This document shows, one piece after another, positions 25,088-33,024 of a DNA stretch of 64,000 nt (position 1 is its first letter; the number at the start of each line of letters is the position of its first letter). Below the pieces are notes generated by a model. That model did not search any database. It had not been told where the DNA came from and saw only the letters and a list, made by a program, of their open reading frames with translations. This DNA is from JAYWXI01 sp036016955 (GTDB lineage: Bacteria > Bacteroidota > Bacteroidia > Flavobacteriales > Weeksellaceae). The stretch is taken from NCBI RefSeq assembly GCF_036016955.1, contig NZ_JAYWXI010000002.1, positions 186,001-250,000 of the forward strand, written 5' to 3'. A program made the translations under genes and the position numbers.

Positions 25088-26695
25088 TTACATCGCTCTT
25101 CGGTGGTTGATGACGACGTGGGAGTGTTGGTCTTTTTCGTAGTCTTTGTAAGACGTTCGGAAGCCCAAGAGTTCTACGGTAATGTTCTCTTCTTTTGCCC
25201 GAATGTTGGCAAAGTCCTCGATTAGTTCAATCACATCCGAAGTGATATAGGAGGTGCTGCGGGCATCGATGATGACTTTGGAGTCGGGTTTGATGTTTTT
25301 TAAGGTCTTTTTGATGGCTGCTTTATTCAAGAAAGAGACTTCTTCGGCCAATCTGAGTTTGACCTCGTCGGCTTCTTTTAGTTCTTCTCGGCTGAAATAG
25401 TAAGCCCGTTTCATATTACCTTGAAGGATGTAGAAGATGGCGATGGCCATACCGATACCCACGCCTTTAAGCAAGTCGGTAGCGACTACGGCGACCACGG
25501 TGGCGATGAAAGGAATAAACTGGTATTTTCCTTTGTGCCAGAAGTGCATGATGGTTGCCGGCTTGGCCAATTTGTAACCTACCAAAATAAGAACGGCAGC
25601 TAAGGTTGCCAGTGGTATTTTGTTGAGTAAGAACGGGATGGTTAGGGCACAGATTAAGAGCAAAACCCCGTGGATGATGGCGGATACTTTGCTGGTGGCT
25701 CCGGCGTTGGCGTTGGCCGAGGAACGAACGACCACCGAGGTCATTGGCAGTCCGCCGATAAATGAACTTACCAAGTTTCCGATGCCCTGCGCGCGAAGTT
25801 CGAGGTTGGTGTCGGTGATTCTTCTGCGGGTGTCCATGCGGTCGGCGGCTTCAATACAAAGTAGCGTTTCGATAGAGGCCACAATAGCGATGGTAGCCCC
25901 TACGATCCACACTTGTGGATTTAAGAATCCTTCAAAAGCAGGAAACGTTACCATGGCTCCGAGGTCATTCAGGGAGGTAGGTACAGGGAGTTTGACCAAA
26001 TGGTCTTCCCCGATGGCCAAGCTGCTACCGCTGCTGATGAAGAAGGCGTTCAATAGAATACCTACAATAACGGCCACTAATGCTCCGGGGAGCAGTTTTA
26101 GCTTTTTTAATGCCGGAATATGATCCCAAGCCAATAGGATGGCCATGGAGACTAAGGTTACGATGACCACGCCGGGCTGGATGGAGGAGGCAATATTGCT
26201 CAGATAGGTGGAAACGGCTTCTATGCTGTAACCGTTGTTGAAGAGGGTTTCGCTGCCTTCAAAATCGGAGTCGTAGCCCAAAGCGTGTGGGATTTGTTTT
26301 AGCACGATGATGATTCCGATACCGGCCAACATTCCTTCGATTACGTTATTGGGAAAATAGTTCGAAATACTACCGGCTCGTACGAAGCCTAAAACCAACT
26401 GGATGATTCCGGCAATTACTCCGGCACAAAGGAAAAGTTCGAAAGAGCCCAGTTTGGTTATGGCACCGAAAATAATAGCGGTTAATCCGGCTGCGGGACC
26501 CGATACGGAAATGTGGGAGTTACTGAGGTATCCAACGATAATCCCTCCGATGATTCCCGCCACAACACCAGACAAAGGTGGGGCGCCAGAAGCTAGTGCA
26601 ATTCCCAAACATAGGGGAAGAGCGACCAAAAATACGACTAAACCGGAAGGAAAATTTTCTTTAATTCCTCCAATTAAATTTGTTGCTTTTTTCAT
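25088..26695 (-). CDS. SulP family anion transporter with STAS domain (probable bicarbonate transporter)
   Basis: A 535-residue inner-membrane protein of the SLC26/SulP family. The N-terminal transport core has FPSGLVVFLVALPLCLGIALA, SNSHISVSGPAAG (the anion-binding TM3 region) and the GGLPMTSVVVRSSANANAG loop. The C-terminal STAS domain is at about residues 430-530. SulP proteins move sulfate, bicarbonate or other anions. Two beta-carbonic anhydrases flank the gene and there are no cysteine/sulfate assimilation genes next to it, so bicarbonate is the better guess. This remains inference from context. Confidence 0.92.
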   Translation of the reverse strand: MKKATNLIGGIKENFPSGLVVFLVALPLCLGIALASGAPPLSGVVAGIIGGIIVGYLSNSHISVSGPAAGLTAIIFGAITKLGSFELFLCAGVIAGIIQLVLGFVRAGSISNYFPNNVIEGMLAGIGIIIVLKQIPHALGYDSDFEGSETLFNNGYSIEAVSTYLSNIASSIQPGVVIVTLVSMAILLAWDHIPALKKLKLLPGALVAVIVGILLNAFFISSGSSLAIGEDHLVKLPVPTSLNDLGAMVTFPAFEGFLNPQVWIVGATIAIVASIETLLCIEAADRMDTRRRITDTNLELRAQGIGNLVSSFIGGLPMTSVVVRSSANANAGATSKVSAIIHGVLLLICALTIPFLLNKIPLATLAAVLILVGYKLAKPATIMHFWHKGKYQFIPFIATVVAVVATDLLKGVGIGMAIAIFYILQGNMKRAYYFSREELKEADEVKLRLAEEVSFLNKAAIKKTLKNIKPDSKVIIDARSTSYITSDVIELIEDFANIRAKEENITVELLGFRTSYKDYEKDQHSHVVINHRRAM

Positions 26696-26845
26696 TATGG
26701 TAATTATAAATAGTTTCTATAAAATATTGACTTTCAATCTAAAAGGAAAGGTGTTGAAACTTGCCTAACCCTTTTTAGGGATAAGGCCCGTATGGGACGC
26801 TCTCCCAAAGAGGGGAGAAGCATGATTAAAGACTTAGCTGAAAAT

Positions 26846-27157
26846 TTAAGCAAGAGCTTTCCACTCCGGAGGAGGGGAGAGGATAAAATAGAACGGATTA
26901 TGAAAGATTTTTTCGTCTAAGGAAACAAAGACGGAAGATACGCTGAGCATAGCCCAAAACCCGATAAAATCTTTGATGTATAGTGTTTTCGGTAGGGTTT
27001 TTTCGGAAAAAGCCGCACAGGAGCCGTGATGAATCTCTTCTTCGGAAACCGTGGTATTGGTTTGTCGAAGATCCATATCCAAAACCCCGGCCAACGAAGG
27101 GAGAGCCAAGGAGTTTAAGAATAGCATCAAAACCAATATGTTAAGAATCCGATTCAC
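26846..27157 (-). CDS. Small secreted protein of unknown function
   Basis: A 103-residue protein starting at GTG (27157), 25 bp after a strong promoter box; the frame is open further upstream, but that part overlaps the promoter. The N-terminus (NRILNILVLMLFLNSLALPSLAG) is a signal peptide. The middle is TVSEEEIHHGSC and the C-terminus FYFILSPPPEWKALA. I recognise the general pattern of small flavobacterial proteins near transporters, with a hydrophobic leader, EEE-H-H stretch and terminal SPPPE, but no function is known. It lies 150 bp upstream of the SulP gene on the same strand and may be cotranscribed with it. Confidence 0.6.
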   Translation of the reverse strand: MNRILNILVLMLFLNSLALPSLAGVLDMDLRQTNTTVSEEEIHHGSCAAFSEKTLPKTLYIKDFIGFWAMLSVSSVFVSLDEKIFHNPFYFILSPPPEWKALA

Positions 27158-27181
27158 AAAAAACGCAAGGTTTAAGAAACA

Positions 27182-27212
27182 CAAATATAGAAAAAGGCTT
27201 GGCAAAAACCAA
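27182..27212 (-). promoter_or_regulatory. Promoter of the small secreted protein gene
   Basis: Minus strand: TTG (27212-27210), 20 nt, then TATATTTG (27189-27182), an almost ideal flavobacterial promoter. The spacer and -33 element overlap the terminator stem of the upstream gene. Confidence 0.7.
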
Positions 27213-27216
27213 GCCT
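27191..27216 (-). terminator. Terminator of the second carbonic anhydrase transcript
   Basis: Minus strand: 8-bp perfect stem AGGCTTGG / CCAAGCCT with loop of six bases, followed by TTTTTC. It lies 65 bp after the stop of the carbonic anhydrase gene and shares bases with the next promoter. Confidence 0.75.
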
Positions 27217-27280
27217 AAAAATAGATGAAATCTAAATTTTAACAAAATTTAATACCGAAAATCTATAATTGTGACAAAAA

Positions 27281-27955
27281 TCACTTTTGGTTTTTCCGGT
27301 GGAGGTGCAGCCAGTCGGAGTTTGTCAGGTCGTAAATTTTTTGGATGTCTTTCAGGATGGTTAGATAATCGATTTCGAGGTCTTTTAGTTTTCCGGTTTC
27401 GATATCAAAAACCCAGCCGTGCACGATGGGGAATTGGTCGATGATATAACGCTCTTGGACGGCCGCCATTTTGATGACGTTGATGCACTGTTCCTGTACG
27501 TTAAGTTCGGTTAGCCTTCGGTAGCGCTGGTTGATATCGTTGATGTCGTCCAGTTCTTTTTGGTGCAGGCGGTAGACGTCCCGAATGGTTCTTAGCCAAG
27601 GGTTCAGAAGGCCGAGGTCTTCCGGGGTCATGGCGGCTTTTACCCCTCCGCAGCCGTAGTGGCCGCATACGATGATGTGTTTTACTCTCAGGTGTTCCAC
27701 GGCGTATTGGATGACGGCGGTGGAACTCATGTCCAAAGTATTGACGACGTTGGCAATGTTTCGGTGGACGAAAACTTCACCGGGTTGCAACCCCATTAGT
27801 TCTTCGGCGGTTACGCGGGAATCGCTACAACCGATGTACAAAAATTCGGGGGACTGCCCTTCGGCCAACTTTTTGAAAAAATCTTGGTCTTCATTTAGCT
27901 TTTGGAGTACCCACTGTTCGTTGTTTTGAAAGATGGTTTCGTAGGATTTTGGCAT
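27281..27955 (-). CDS. Beta-carbonic anhydrase (second copy)
   Basis: A 224-residue beta-class enzyme with zinc site Cys43, Asp45-Arg47 (IGCSDSRVTAEE), His99 and Cys102 (CGHYGCGGVKAA). It is of the E. coli Can type (N-terminal FFKKLAEGQSPEFLYIGCSDSR, VHRNIANVV). It follows the serine-acetyltransferase-like gene by 16 bp, so it ends a GT4-acetyltransferase-carbonic anhydrase transcript. Its nearness to the SulP gene is still suggestive, although a terminator separates them. Confidence 0.95.
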   Translation of the reverse strand: MPKSYETIFQNNEQWVLQKLNEDQDFFKKLAEGQSPEFLYIGCSDSRVTAEELMGLQPGEVFVHRNIANVVNTLDMSSTAVIQYAVEHLRVKHIIVCGHYGCGGVKAAMTPEDLGLLNPWLRTIRDVYRLHQKELDDINDINQRYRRLTELNVQEQCINVIKMAAVQERYIIDQFPIVHGWVFDIETGKLKDLEIDYLTILKDIQKIYDLTNSDWLHLHRKNQK

Positions 27956-27971
27956 GAGTGAAAAAATTTGG

Positions 27972-28547
27972 TTAATGTTTTAATGGTTTTATTTTGTGAT
28001 TGATGTAGTCGAGGGTGGCGTTTTCTTTCGGGATAATTTGAGCAGGGTTTCCCATGGCAATGCTATGGGAAGGGACGTCGGTATTGACGTAGGCATTAGG
28101 CGCGATAAGAACGTCGTTGCCTATTTTGATGTTACCTACGATTACGGCATTGGGGCCGATCCATACCTCGTTTCCGATGGTCGGAACGCCTTTGTTTTTT
28201 CCCCGGTTGGCTTGGGCAATGGTTACGCCTTGAGCGACATTGCAGTTAGCTCCAATTTTGGTTTTGGGATTGATGACCACCGCTCCCCAATGGCCTAAGT
28301 AGAACCCCTCGCCAATTTGGGTTTCGGGATAAATTTGAAAACCATAGCGGATTTGGTACCGGCGTAAGAGAAGCCGCCAAAATAAACCTCTGATGGAGCG
28401 TTTGGATGACTGCTGGCATTTTCGTAGCAGGTACAGGTAATGCAGATTGGGGTTGATGCATTTTTTCAGCACGCCCAAGGGAGAGAGCCATTGGCCGCTT
28501 TCGCGGTAAAAATCTTTTTGGATAATGGTCGGTGAGTTTGTCGCCAT
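27972..28547 (-). CDS. Serine acetyltransferase-like hexapeptide protein
   Basis: A 191-residue left-handed beta-helix acyltransferase. The repeats run from about residue 75 (IYPETQIGEGFYLGHWGAV) to 175, with the catalytic-type His in GHWGAV and the CysE-like loop NRGKNKGVPTIGNEVWIG. It lacks the long N-terminal helical domain of CysE and opens with SGQWLSPLGVLKKCINPN, as seen in polysaccharide-locus 'serine O-acetyltransferases'. It follows a GT4 gene by 22 bp, so sugar acetylation is more likely than cysteine synthesis. Both remain possible. Confidence 0.82.
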   Translation of the reverse strand: MATNSPTIIQKDFYRESGQWLSPLGVLKKCINPNLHYLYLLRKCQQSSKRSIRGLFWRLLLRRYQIRYGFQIYPETQIGEGFYLGHWGAVVINPKTKIGANCNVAQGVTIAQANRGKNKGVPTIGNEVWIGPNAVIVGNIKIGNDVLIAPNAYVNTDVPSHSIAMGNPAQIIPKENATLDYINHKIKPLKH

Positions 28548-28551
28548 ACCG

Positions 28552-28559
28552 CAAAGATA
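28552..28559 (-). promoter_or_regulatory. Possible internal promoter before the acetyltransferase gene
   Basis: Minus strand TATCTTTG, a perfect -7 box, with a TTG 22 nt upstream inside the end of the GT4 gene. It lies 4 bp from the ATG, so a transcript from here would be leaderless or start within the codon. Confidence 0.35.
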
Positions 28560-28569
28560 GCGAGAAAAA

Positions 28570-29733
28570 TTATAAGTGGTCCAAAACGTTCATGATGGTT
28601 TGGACGGAATTTTTTAGCGTGAAGGGCATGGTGTATCCGTGGAGGTTTTGGGCGTATTGGTAAAAGGTTTCTGGGGCGGAGAGCGCTTGCTTCATCCCTT
28701 GGTAGAGGCCTTCTTCCGAGTTTTCCACAATGAGGCCCAGTTGCCCGTTTTCGAGCATTTCCCTAACACCGGAGACGTCGGTGGCAATGATATTTTTCTT
28801 TAAGGTTAGGGCTTCGAACAGAACGGTCGGAAAGCCCTCGTAGCGGGAGCTTAAAACATAGAAGTCTGCGGCTTTGAAATGTGGATAGGGGTTTTCTGTG
28901 AAACCGGTCATTTCCGTGGTGTCCTCAAGGTTTAGCTCTTTTCTTAGACGGTTGATATGGTCGAAATCGTAGCCGTCGCCTATAATTTTGACACGGTGCG
29001 GGAAGCCGTCGTCCAAGAGTCTTTTATGGACTTTGAGCAGGCGGTCGAATCCCTTTTGGGGAAAGACGGTGCCCACCGAGACAAATGTTGGGGGGTTGGC
29101 GTCGTTTTCCGAGGAAATGGCATTGAAGGCCGTGCTTTTGGATAAAATTTCCTCGGTATCCAATGGGTTGTGGATGCGGACGATTTTGCTGCGCTCGGAA
29201 TCGGTTCTGGCGAGGTTTTCGAAGTCGCTTCGGAGGTGTTCCGAAATGACCATGATTTTGTCGAAACCGAAAAATTTTCGAATTTCCTCATCGGTGTAGT
29301 GGTGGAATTCGGTTTTTCGAAGATCGTTATGAATCCAAACGATTTTTTTCGAAGAATGCAGGGGCGAGTGGAGAATGTCGTCCCGAAGACCATGAATGGC
29401 GGCGAACTCAATATCGTAAACTTTGTTTTTCAGGATAAAGCGGTACAGAAGCTTGGGGAATCGCTTCAGGATTTTTTGGTAGACCACCCGGAAGGCTTTT
29501 ATGGGAAGATCCTGAATGCGGTTGGTGGTAATCATTTCCCCTTTGTTGAGGTATAGCACGTTAATCCATGAAGGAACCTCGGGGAGGTATTTCCCGGAAT
29601 AAAGGTTGAGTAAAAGGTCGATTTCATATTTGTCTTTCGGGAGGTTTTTCAGAAATGTGACCAATACTTTTTCGGCTCCGCCGTGCCGAAGAGAGCCTAT
29701 TCGGATCAGGATTTTCTTTTTGGAAGAATTCAT
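28570..29733 (-). CDS. GT4 family glycosyltransferase
   Basis: A 387-residue GT-B fold glycosyltransferase. The N-terminal domain opens with IRIGSLRHGGAEKVLV and the C-terminal domain has FVSVGTVFPQKGFDRLLKVHKRL, then SSRYEGFPTVLFEALTLKKNIIATDVSGVREM with the EX7E donor-site motif. It acts in the cytoplasm or at the inner face of the membrane on a nucleotide sugar. It is clearly paralogous to the GT4 at 46523-47683 (shared NLPKDK and LNLYxG segments, same length). It is transcribed divergently from ugd, at the border of the polysaccharide locus. Confidence 0.9.
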   Translation of the reverse strand: MNSSKKKILIRIGSLRHGGAEKVLVTFLKNLPKDKYEIDLLLNLYSGKYLPEVPSWINVLYLNKGEMITTNRIQDLPIKAFRVVYQKILKRFPKLLYRFILKNKVYDIEFAAIHGLRDDILHSPLHSSKKIVWIHNDLRKTEFHHYTDEEIRKFFGFDKIMVISEHLRSDFENLARTDSERSKIVRIHNPLDTEEILSKSTAFNAISSENDANPPTFVSVGTVFPQKGFDRLLKVHKRLLDDGFPHRVKIIGDGYDFDHINRLRKELNLEDTTEMTGFTENPYPHFKAADFYVLSSRYEGFPTVLFEALTLKKNIIATDVSGVREMLENGQLGLIVENSEEGLYQGMKQALSAPETFYQYAQNLHGYTMPFTLKNSVQTIMNVLDHL

Positions 29734-29764
29734 TGTTTTTCGGGTTCCGCGTGAGGATCGGTTG

Positions 29765-29772
29765 CAAAGTTA
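29765..29772 (-). promoter_or_regulatory. -7 promoter element for the GT4-acetyltransferase-carbonic anhydrase operon
   Basis: Minus strand TAACTTTG, a perfect TAnnTTTG, 31 bp before the ATG of the GT4 gene. It shares a 158-bp divergent gap with the ugd promoter. No clear -33 TTG. Confidence 0.5.
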
Positions 29773-29856
29773 ACCAATAGGAATGAAAGAGGGATAGGGT
29801 AAGCACGGAAAAAGAGGAAAACGGCGATAAATCAGTAGGTATTGGGGATATTTTAG

Positions 29857-29864
29857 TACTTTTG
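29857..29864 (+). promoter_or_regulatory. -7 promoter element for ugd and the polysaccharide locus
   Basis: A perfect TACTTTTG 27 bp before the ugd ATG. The nearest TTG (29842) is only 12 nt upstream, so the -33 element is uncertain. Gaps after ugd are short for a long way, so this may drive much of the locus. Confidence 0.5.
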
Positions 29865-29891
29865 TACCGAGTAAATACAAAGAAAACACGA

Positions 29892-31202
29892 ATGAATATC
29901 ACGATTGTAGGAACGGGCTATGTGGGGCTCGTAACAGGAACAACTTTGGCGGAACTTGGAAACTCGGTGTACTGCGTGGATGTGGATGCCGCAAAAGTGG
30001 AAAAGATGAAAAACGGCATAGTTCCTATTTATGAGCCGAATTTGGAGGAGATGTTTCTGCGCAACATCCAAGCCGGTCGTTTGTTTTTTACGACAGATCT
30101 AAAGGAGGCTTTGGACAAAAGCGAAGTGGTTTATTTGGCGTTACCTACGCCGCCGGGAGAAGACGGTTCGGCAGATTTGTCTTACGTCTTGGGGGTGGCT
30201 TCGCAGATTGGAGCCCTTATGACGGAATATAAAGTGATTGTAAACAAATCGACGGTTCCGGTAGGGACGGCCGAACGGGTTACGGAGGTGATTGCCTCCC
30301 GGACGACAATTCCTTTCGATGTGGTATCCAATCCCGAGTTTTTGAGAGAGGGTTTTGCTGTGGAGGATTCTATGAATCCTGCCCGAGTGGTTGTGGGTAC
30401 GCGTTCGGAGCAGGCTAAGGCTATCATGGCTACGATATACCAACCGTTTACCAATACCGGTGTGCCAATCATCTTCATGGATGAAAAGTCTTCGGAACTT
30501 ACGAAATATGCGGCCAATTCTTTCCTCGCGGTAAAGATTACCTTCATGAACGAAATTGCCAATTATTGCGAGAAGGTAGGAGCGGATGTGGACAAGGTGC
30601 GTTTGGGAATGGGAAGTGACGACCGGATCGGGCATCGGTTTCTTTTTCCGGGCATCGGCTATGGTGGAAGCTGTTTTCCCAAAGATGTGAAAGCGTTGAT
30701 TAAATCTGGAAAGCAGGAGGATTTTGATTTTAAGATATTGCAGGCTACAGAGGAGGTTAACCAAAAGCAGAAAATTGTTTTGGTGGAGGCGATTGAGCAG
30801 TACTTCGGAGGCGATTTGAAAGGGAAAAAAATTGCACTTTGGGGACTGGCCTTCAAGGCTAATACAGACGATATTCGTGAAGCTTCTTCTTTGGATAATA
30901 TCCGTTTGCTTACGGAAAAGGGAGCGACCGTGGTGGCTTATGATGCGATTGCGGAGGAAAATGTGCGACGGCTCATTGGGGATAAGATTACTTATGCTCC
31001 AGATATGTATACCGCATTGGAAGGGGCGGACGCACTTTTGATTGCCACGGAGTGGCCCGAGTTCAAAAACCCGAATTTTGAAAAAATGGCCGAAAAACTG
31101 AAAAATAAAGTGGTCTTTGACGGGCGTAATATGTTTCCGTTGGAAATCCCTCAGCAACACGGTTTTTTCTACAAGAGTATCGGAAGAAAAACGATAAATT
31201 AA
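29892..31202 (+). CDS. ugd: UDP-glucose 6-dehydrogenase
   Basis: Oxidises UDP-glucose to UDP-glucuronate, a capsule/exopolysaccharide precursor. The 436-residue protein starts at the ATG that puts the NAD-binding GTGYVGLVTG motif at the N-terminus (an in-frame ATG at 29862 would lie inside the promoter box). The catalytic Cys is in GYGGSCFPKDVKAL (about residue 260), and the dimerisation helix and C-terminal UDP-binding domain with FDGRN are present. Base composition is like the housekeeping flank, unlike the AT-rich genes that follow. Confidence 0.97.
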   Translation: MNITIVGTGYVGLVTGTTLAELGNSVYCVDVDAAKVEKMKNGIVPIYEPNLEEMFLRNIQAGRLFFTTDLKEALDKSEVVYLALPTPPGEDGSADLSYVLGVASQIGALMTEYKVIVNKSTVPVGTAERVTEVIASRTTIPFDVVSNPEFLREGFAVEDSMNPARVVVGTRSEQAKAIMATIYQPFTNTGVPIIFMDEKSSELTKYAANSFLAVKITFMNEIANYCEKVGADVDKVRLGMGSDDRIGHRFLFPGIGYGGSCFPKDVKALIKSGKQEDFDFKILQATEEVNQKQKIVLVEAIEQYFGGDLKGKKIALWGLAFKANTDDIREASSLDNIRLLTEKGATVVAYDAIAEENVRRLIGDKITYAPDMYTALEGADALLIATEWPEFKNPNFEKMAEKLKNKVVFDGRNMFPLEIPQQHGFFYKSIGRKTIN

Positions 31203-31224
31203 GGGTAAAGACTATTTGGAACGC

Positions 31225-33015
31225 ATGGAAAAAAAGGAGGCTGCTAAAATTTCGACATTAGGCTATTTCAGGTATTTTCAGAATATTGTGGGAATCCATA
31301 TTTATGGCTACCTCATCATTAATTTTTTAGTCGGATTGCTTGACGGTTTGGGTCTAGCCATGTTTGTTCCTTTGTTGTCTATTGCCACAGGAAGTACGAC
31401 TAATAATGAGTCTCTAGGAGAATTAGAGTTTTTGGTTACAGGAATCAAACAATTAGGAATTGAACTTAATCTTGCCACAGCTCTTGGGTTGATGATAAGT
31501 TTATTCGTTCTGAAAGGCATTTTTTTTTACATAAGGACAATTTATTTTACCAAAATACGCCTAGTAGCCATACGGAAAATAAGATGGAATTTACTGTCAG
31601 GCTTTAAGGATTTATCTTATGAGGGGTTTACCAAGCTGGATGCAGGAAGGATTCAAAATAATATGATAGGGGAGGTTGATAAACTGGTTAATGCTATGGT
31701 TACCTATTTTGTAAGTATTCAGCATGTGGTCATGCTACTTACCTATGTGGTTTTAGCCTTTTTATCCAATTGGCAATTTGCTATTATGGTAGGTATAGGA
31801 GGGGGATTAACCAATATTTTCTATAAATATATCAACAAGAAAACCAAAGAATATTCAAGAAAGCAGTCTTTTGTAGGGCATGACTTTAATGGTAATCTTA
31901 TTCAGGCAATAAATAACTTTAAGTATTTAAAAGCCACAAATTATTTTAAAACTTACGAGAGAAAATTGAAAGATAATATTTGGGTATCGGAAGATCTTAA
32001 CTTTAGAATGGGGAAAATAGGAGCGATAGCAGAGAGTTTAAGAGAACCTATGATTATCATTATCATTGCAATGGTTATTTTGGTTCAGGTAAATGTTATG
32101 GGAGGAAGCTTTGGTTCTATTTTAGTGAGTTTGCTTCTGTTTTATAGAGCTTTAGCTCACTTGGTGAGTATGCAAAACTCTTGGAATAATTTTATGCGAA
32201 CTTCTGCAGGTTTAGAATCGGTAGAGTTTATTCTTTCTGAATTTAAACGTTATCAAGAGCCAAAATTGCAAGGCGAAATTCAAAATATTAGTACTATTGA
32301 TACAAAGGATATTAGCATTACATATGGGCGAACTCCTATTTTGAGAAATATTAATATCAGTATTAGTCCAAAGTCGTCTATAGCTTTGGTGGGAGAGAGT
32401 GGTGCAGGTAAAACAACTCTAGCTAATGTGCTTTGTGGTCTGTTACCACCTCACAAAGGAGAGGTTTTTATGGACGGTATTTCTTTATATAAGAGCAATC
32501 TAAATAGTTTTAGAGATAAGGTAGGCTACATCACTCAAGAACCTGTGATATTTGATGATAGTATTTTTAATAATGTAACTTTTTGGGCAGAGAAAACACC
32601 TGAGAACATAGGGCGGTTTTGGAATACCATGGAAATGGTTTCTATGAAGACTTTTGTGGAGGGTGTAGAAAACAAAGAAAATGCAAGATTGGGTAATAAT
32701 GGTATTTTAGTCTCAGGAGGACAAAAACAGAGGATTTCTATTGCCAGAGAACTTTATAAAGAGGTTGAGTTATTGGTGATGGATGAGGCGACCTCTGCCT
32801 TGGATTCTGAAACGGAAAAACATATTAAGGAAAGTATAGATATGCTACAAGGTAAGTTTACAATGATTATTATTGCTCATAGATTATCCACTGTCAAAAA
32901 TGTAGACCAAGTATATCTGATGGAAAAAGGGGAGATTATTAATCATGGGACTTTTGGTGAGTTATTGAATAAATCTGAAAGATTTAAAAAAATGGTAGAA
33001 TTGCAAGAAGTTTAA
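31225..33015 (+). CDS. ABC transporter with fused membrane and ATPase domains (flippase-like)
   Basis: A 596-residue half-transporter: six-helix membrane domain (about 1-340) followed by a nucleotide-binding domain. Walker A is GESGAGKTT (about 388), the signature LVSGGQKQR (about 495) and Walker B LLVMDEATSALD. The fused layout is like MsbA or the lipid-oligosaccharide flippase PglK. No Wzx-type flippase is present in the locus, so flipping of a lipid-linked glycan is plausible, though inferred. The chosen ATG (31225) follows a TTG at 31216. From here the sequence becomes AT-rich. Confidence 0.9.
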   Translation: MEKKEAAKISTLGYFRYFQNIVGIHIYGYLIINFLVGLLDGLGLAMFVPLLSIATGSTTNNESLGELEFLVTGIKQLGIELNLATALGLMISLFVLKGIFFYIRTIYFTKIRLVAIRKIRWNLLSGFKDLSYEGFTKLDAGRIQNNMIGEVDKLVNAMVTYFVSIQHVVMLLTYVVLAFLSNWQFAIMVGIGGGLTNIFYKYINKKTKEYSRKQSFVGHDFNGNLIQAINNFKYLKATNYFKTYERKLKDNIWVSEDLNFRMGKIGAIAESLREPMIIIIIAMVILVQVNVMGGSFGSILVSLLLFYRALAHLVSMQNSWNNFMRTSAGLESVEFILSEFKRYQEPKLQGEIQNISTIDTKDISITYGRTPILRNINISISPKSSIALVGESGAGKTTLANVLCGLLPPHKGEVFMDGISLYKSNLNSFRDKVGYITQEPVIFDDSIFNNVTFWAEKTPENIGRFWNTMEMVSMKTFVEGVENKENARLGNNGILVSGGQKQRISIARELYKEVELLVMDEATSALDSETEKHIKESIDMLQGKFTMIIIAHRLSTVKNVDQVYLMEKGEIINHGTFGELLNKSERFKKMVELQEV

Positions 33016-33024
33016 AACCAAAGT

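Noticed and set aside
25088..26695. SulP gene as a sulfate permease
   Set aside because: Possible by family, but there are no sulfate assimilation genes nearby and two carbonic anhydrases are; bicarbonate is favoured, though not proven.
26790..26825. Short inverted repeats (CCCT-TTTT-AGGG and TCTCCC/GGGAGA) downstream of the small secreted protein gene
   Set aside because: Stems of only 4-6 bp without T-tract; too weak to call a terminator.
27972..28547. Cysteine biosynthesis serine acetyltransferase (CysE)
   Set aside because: The N-terminal CysE domain is missing, no cysK is adjacent and the gene follows a glycosyltransferase; named only as CysE-like.
30141..31160. Long minus-strand open frame (339 codons) opposite ugd
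   Set aside because: ugd is a clear, full-length enzyme on the plus strand; the antisense translation is basic, low in structure and without motifs.
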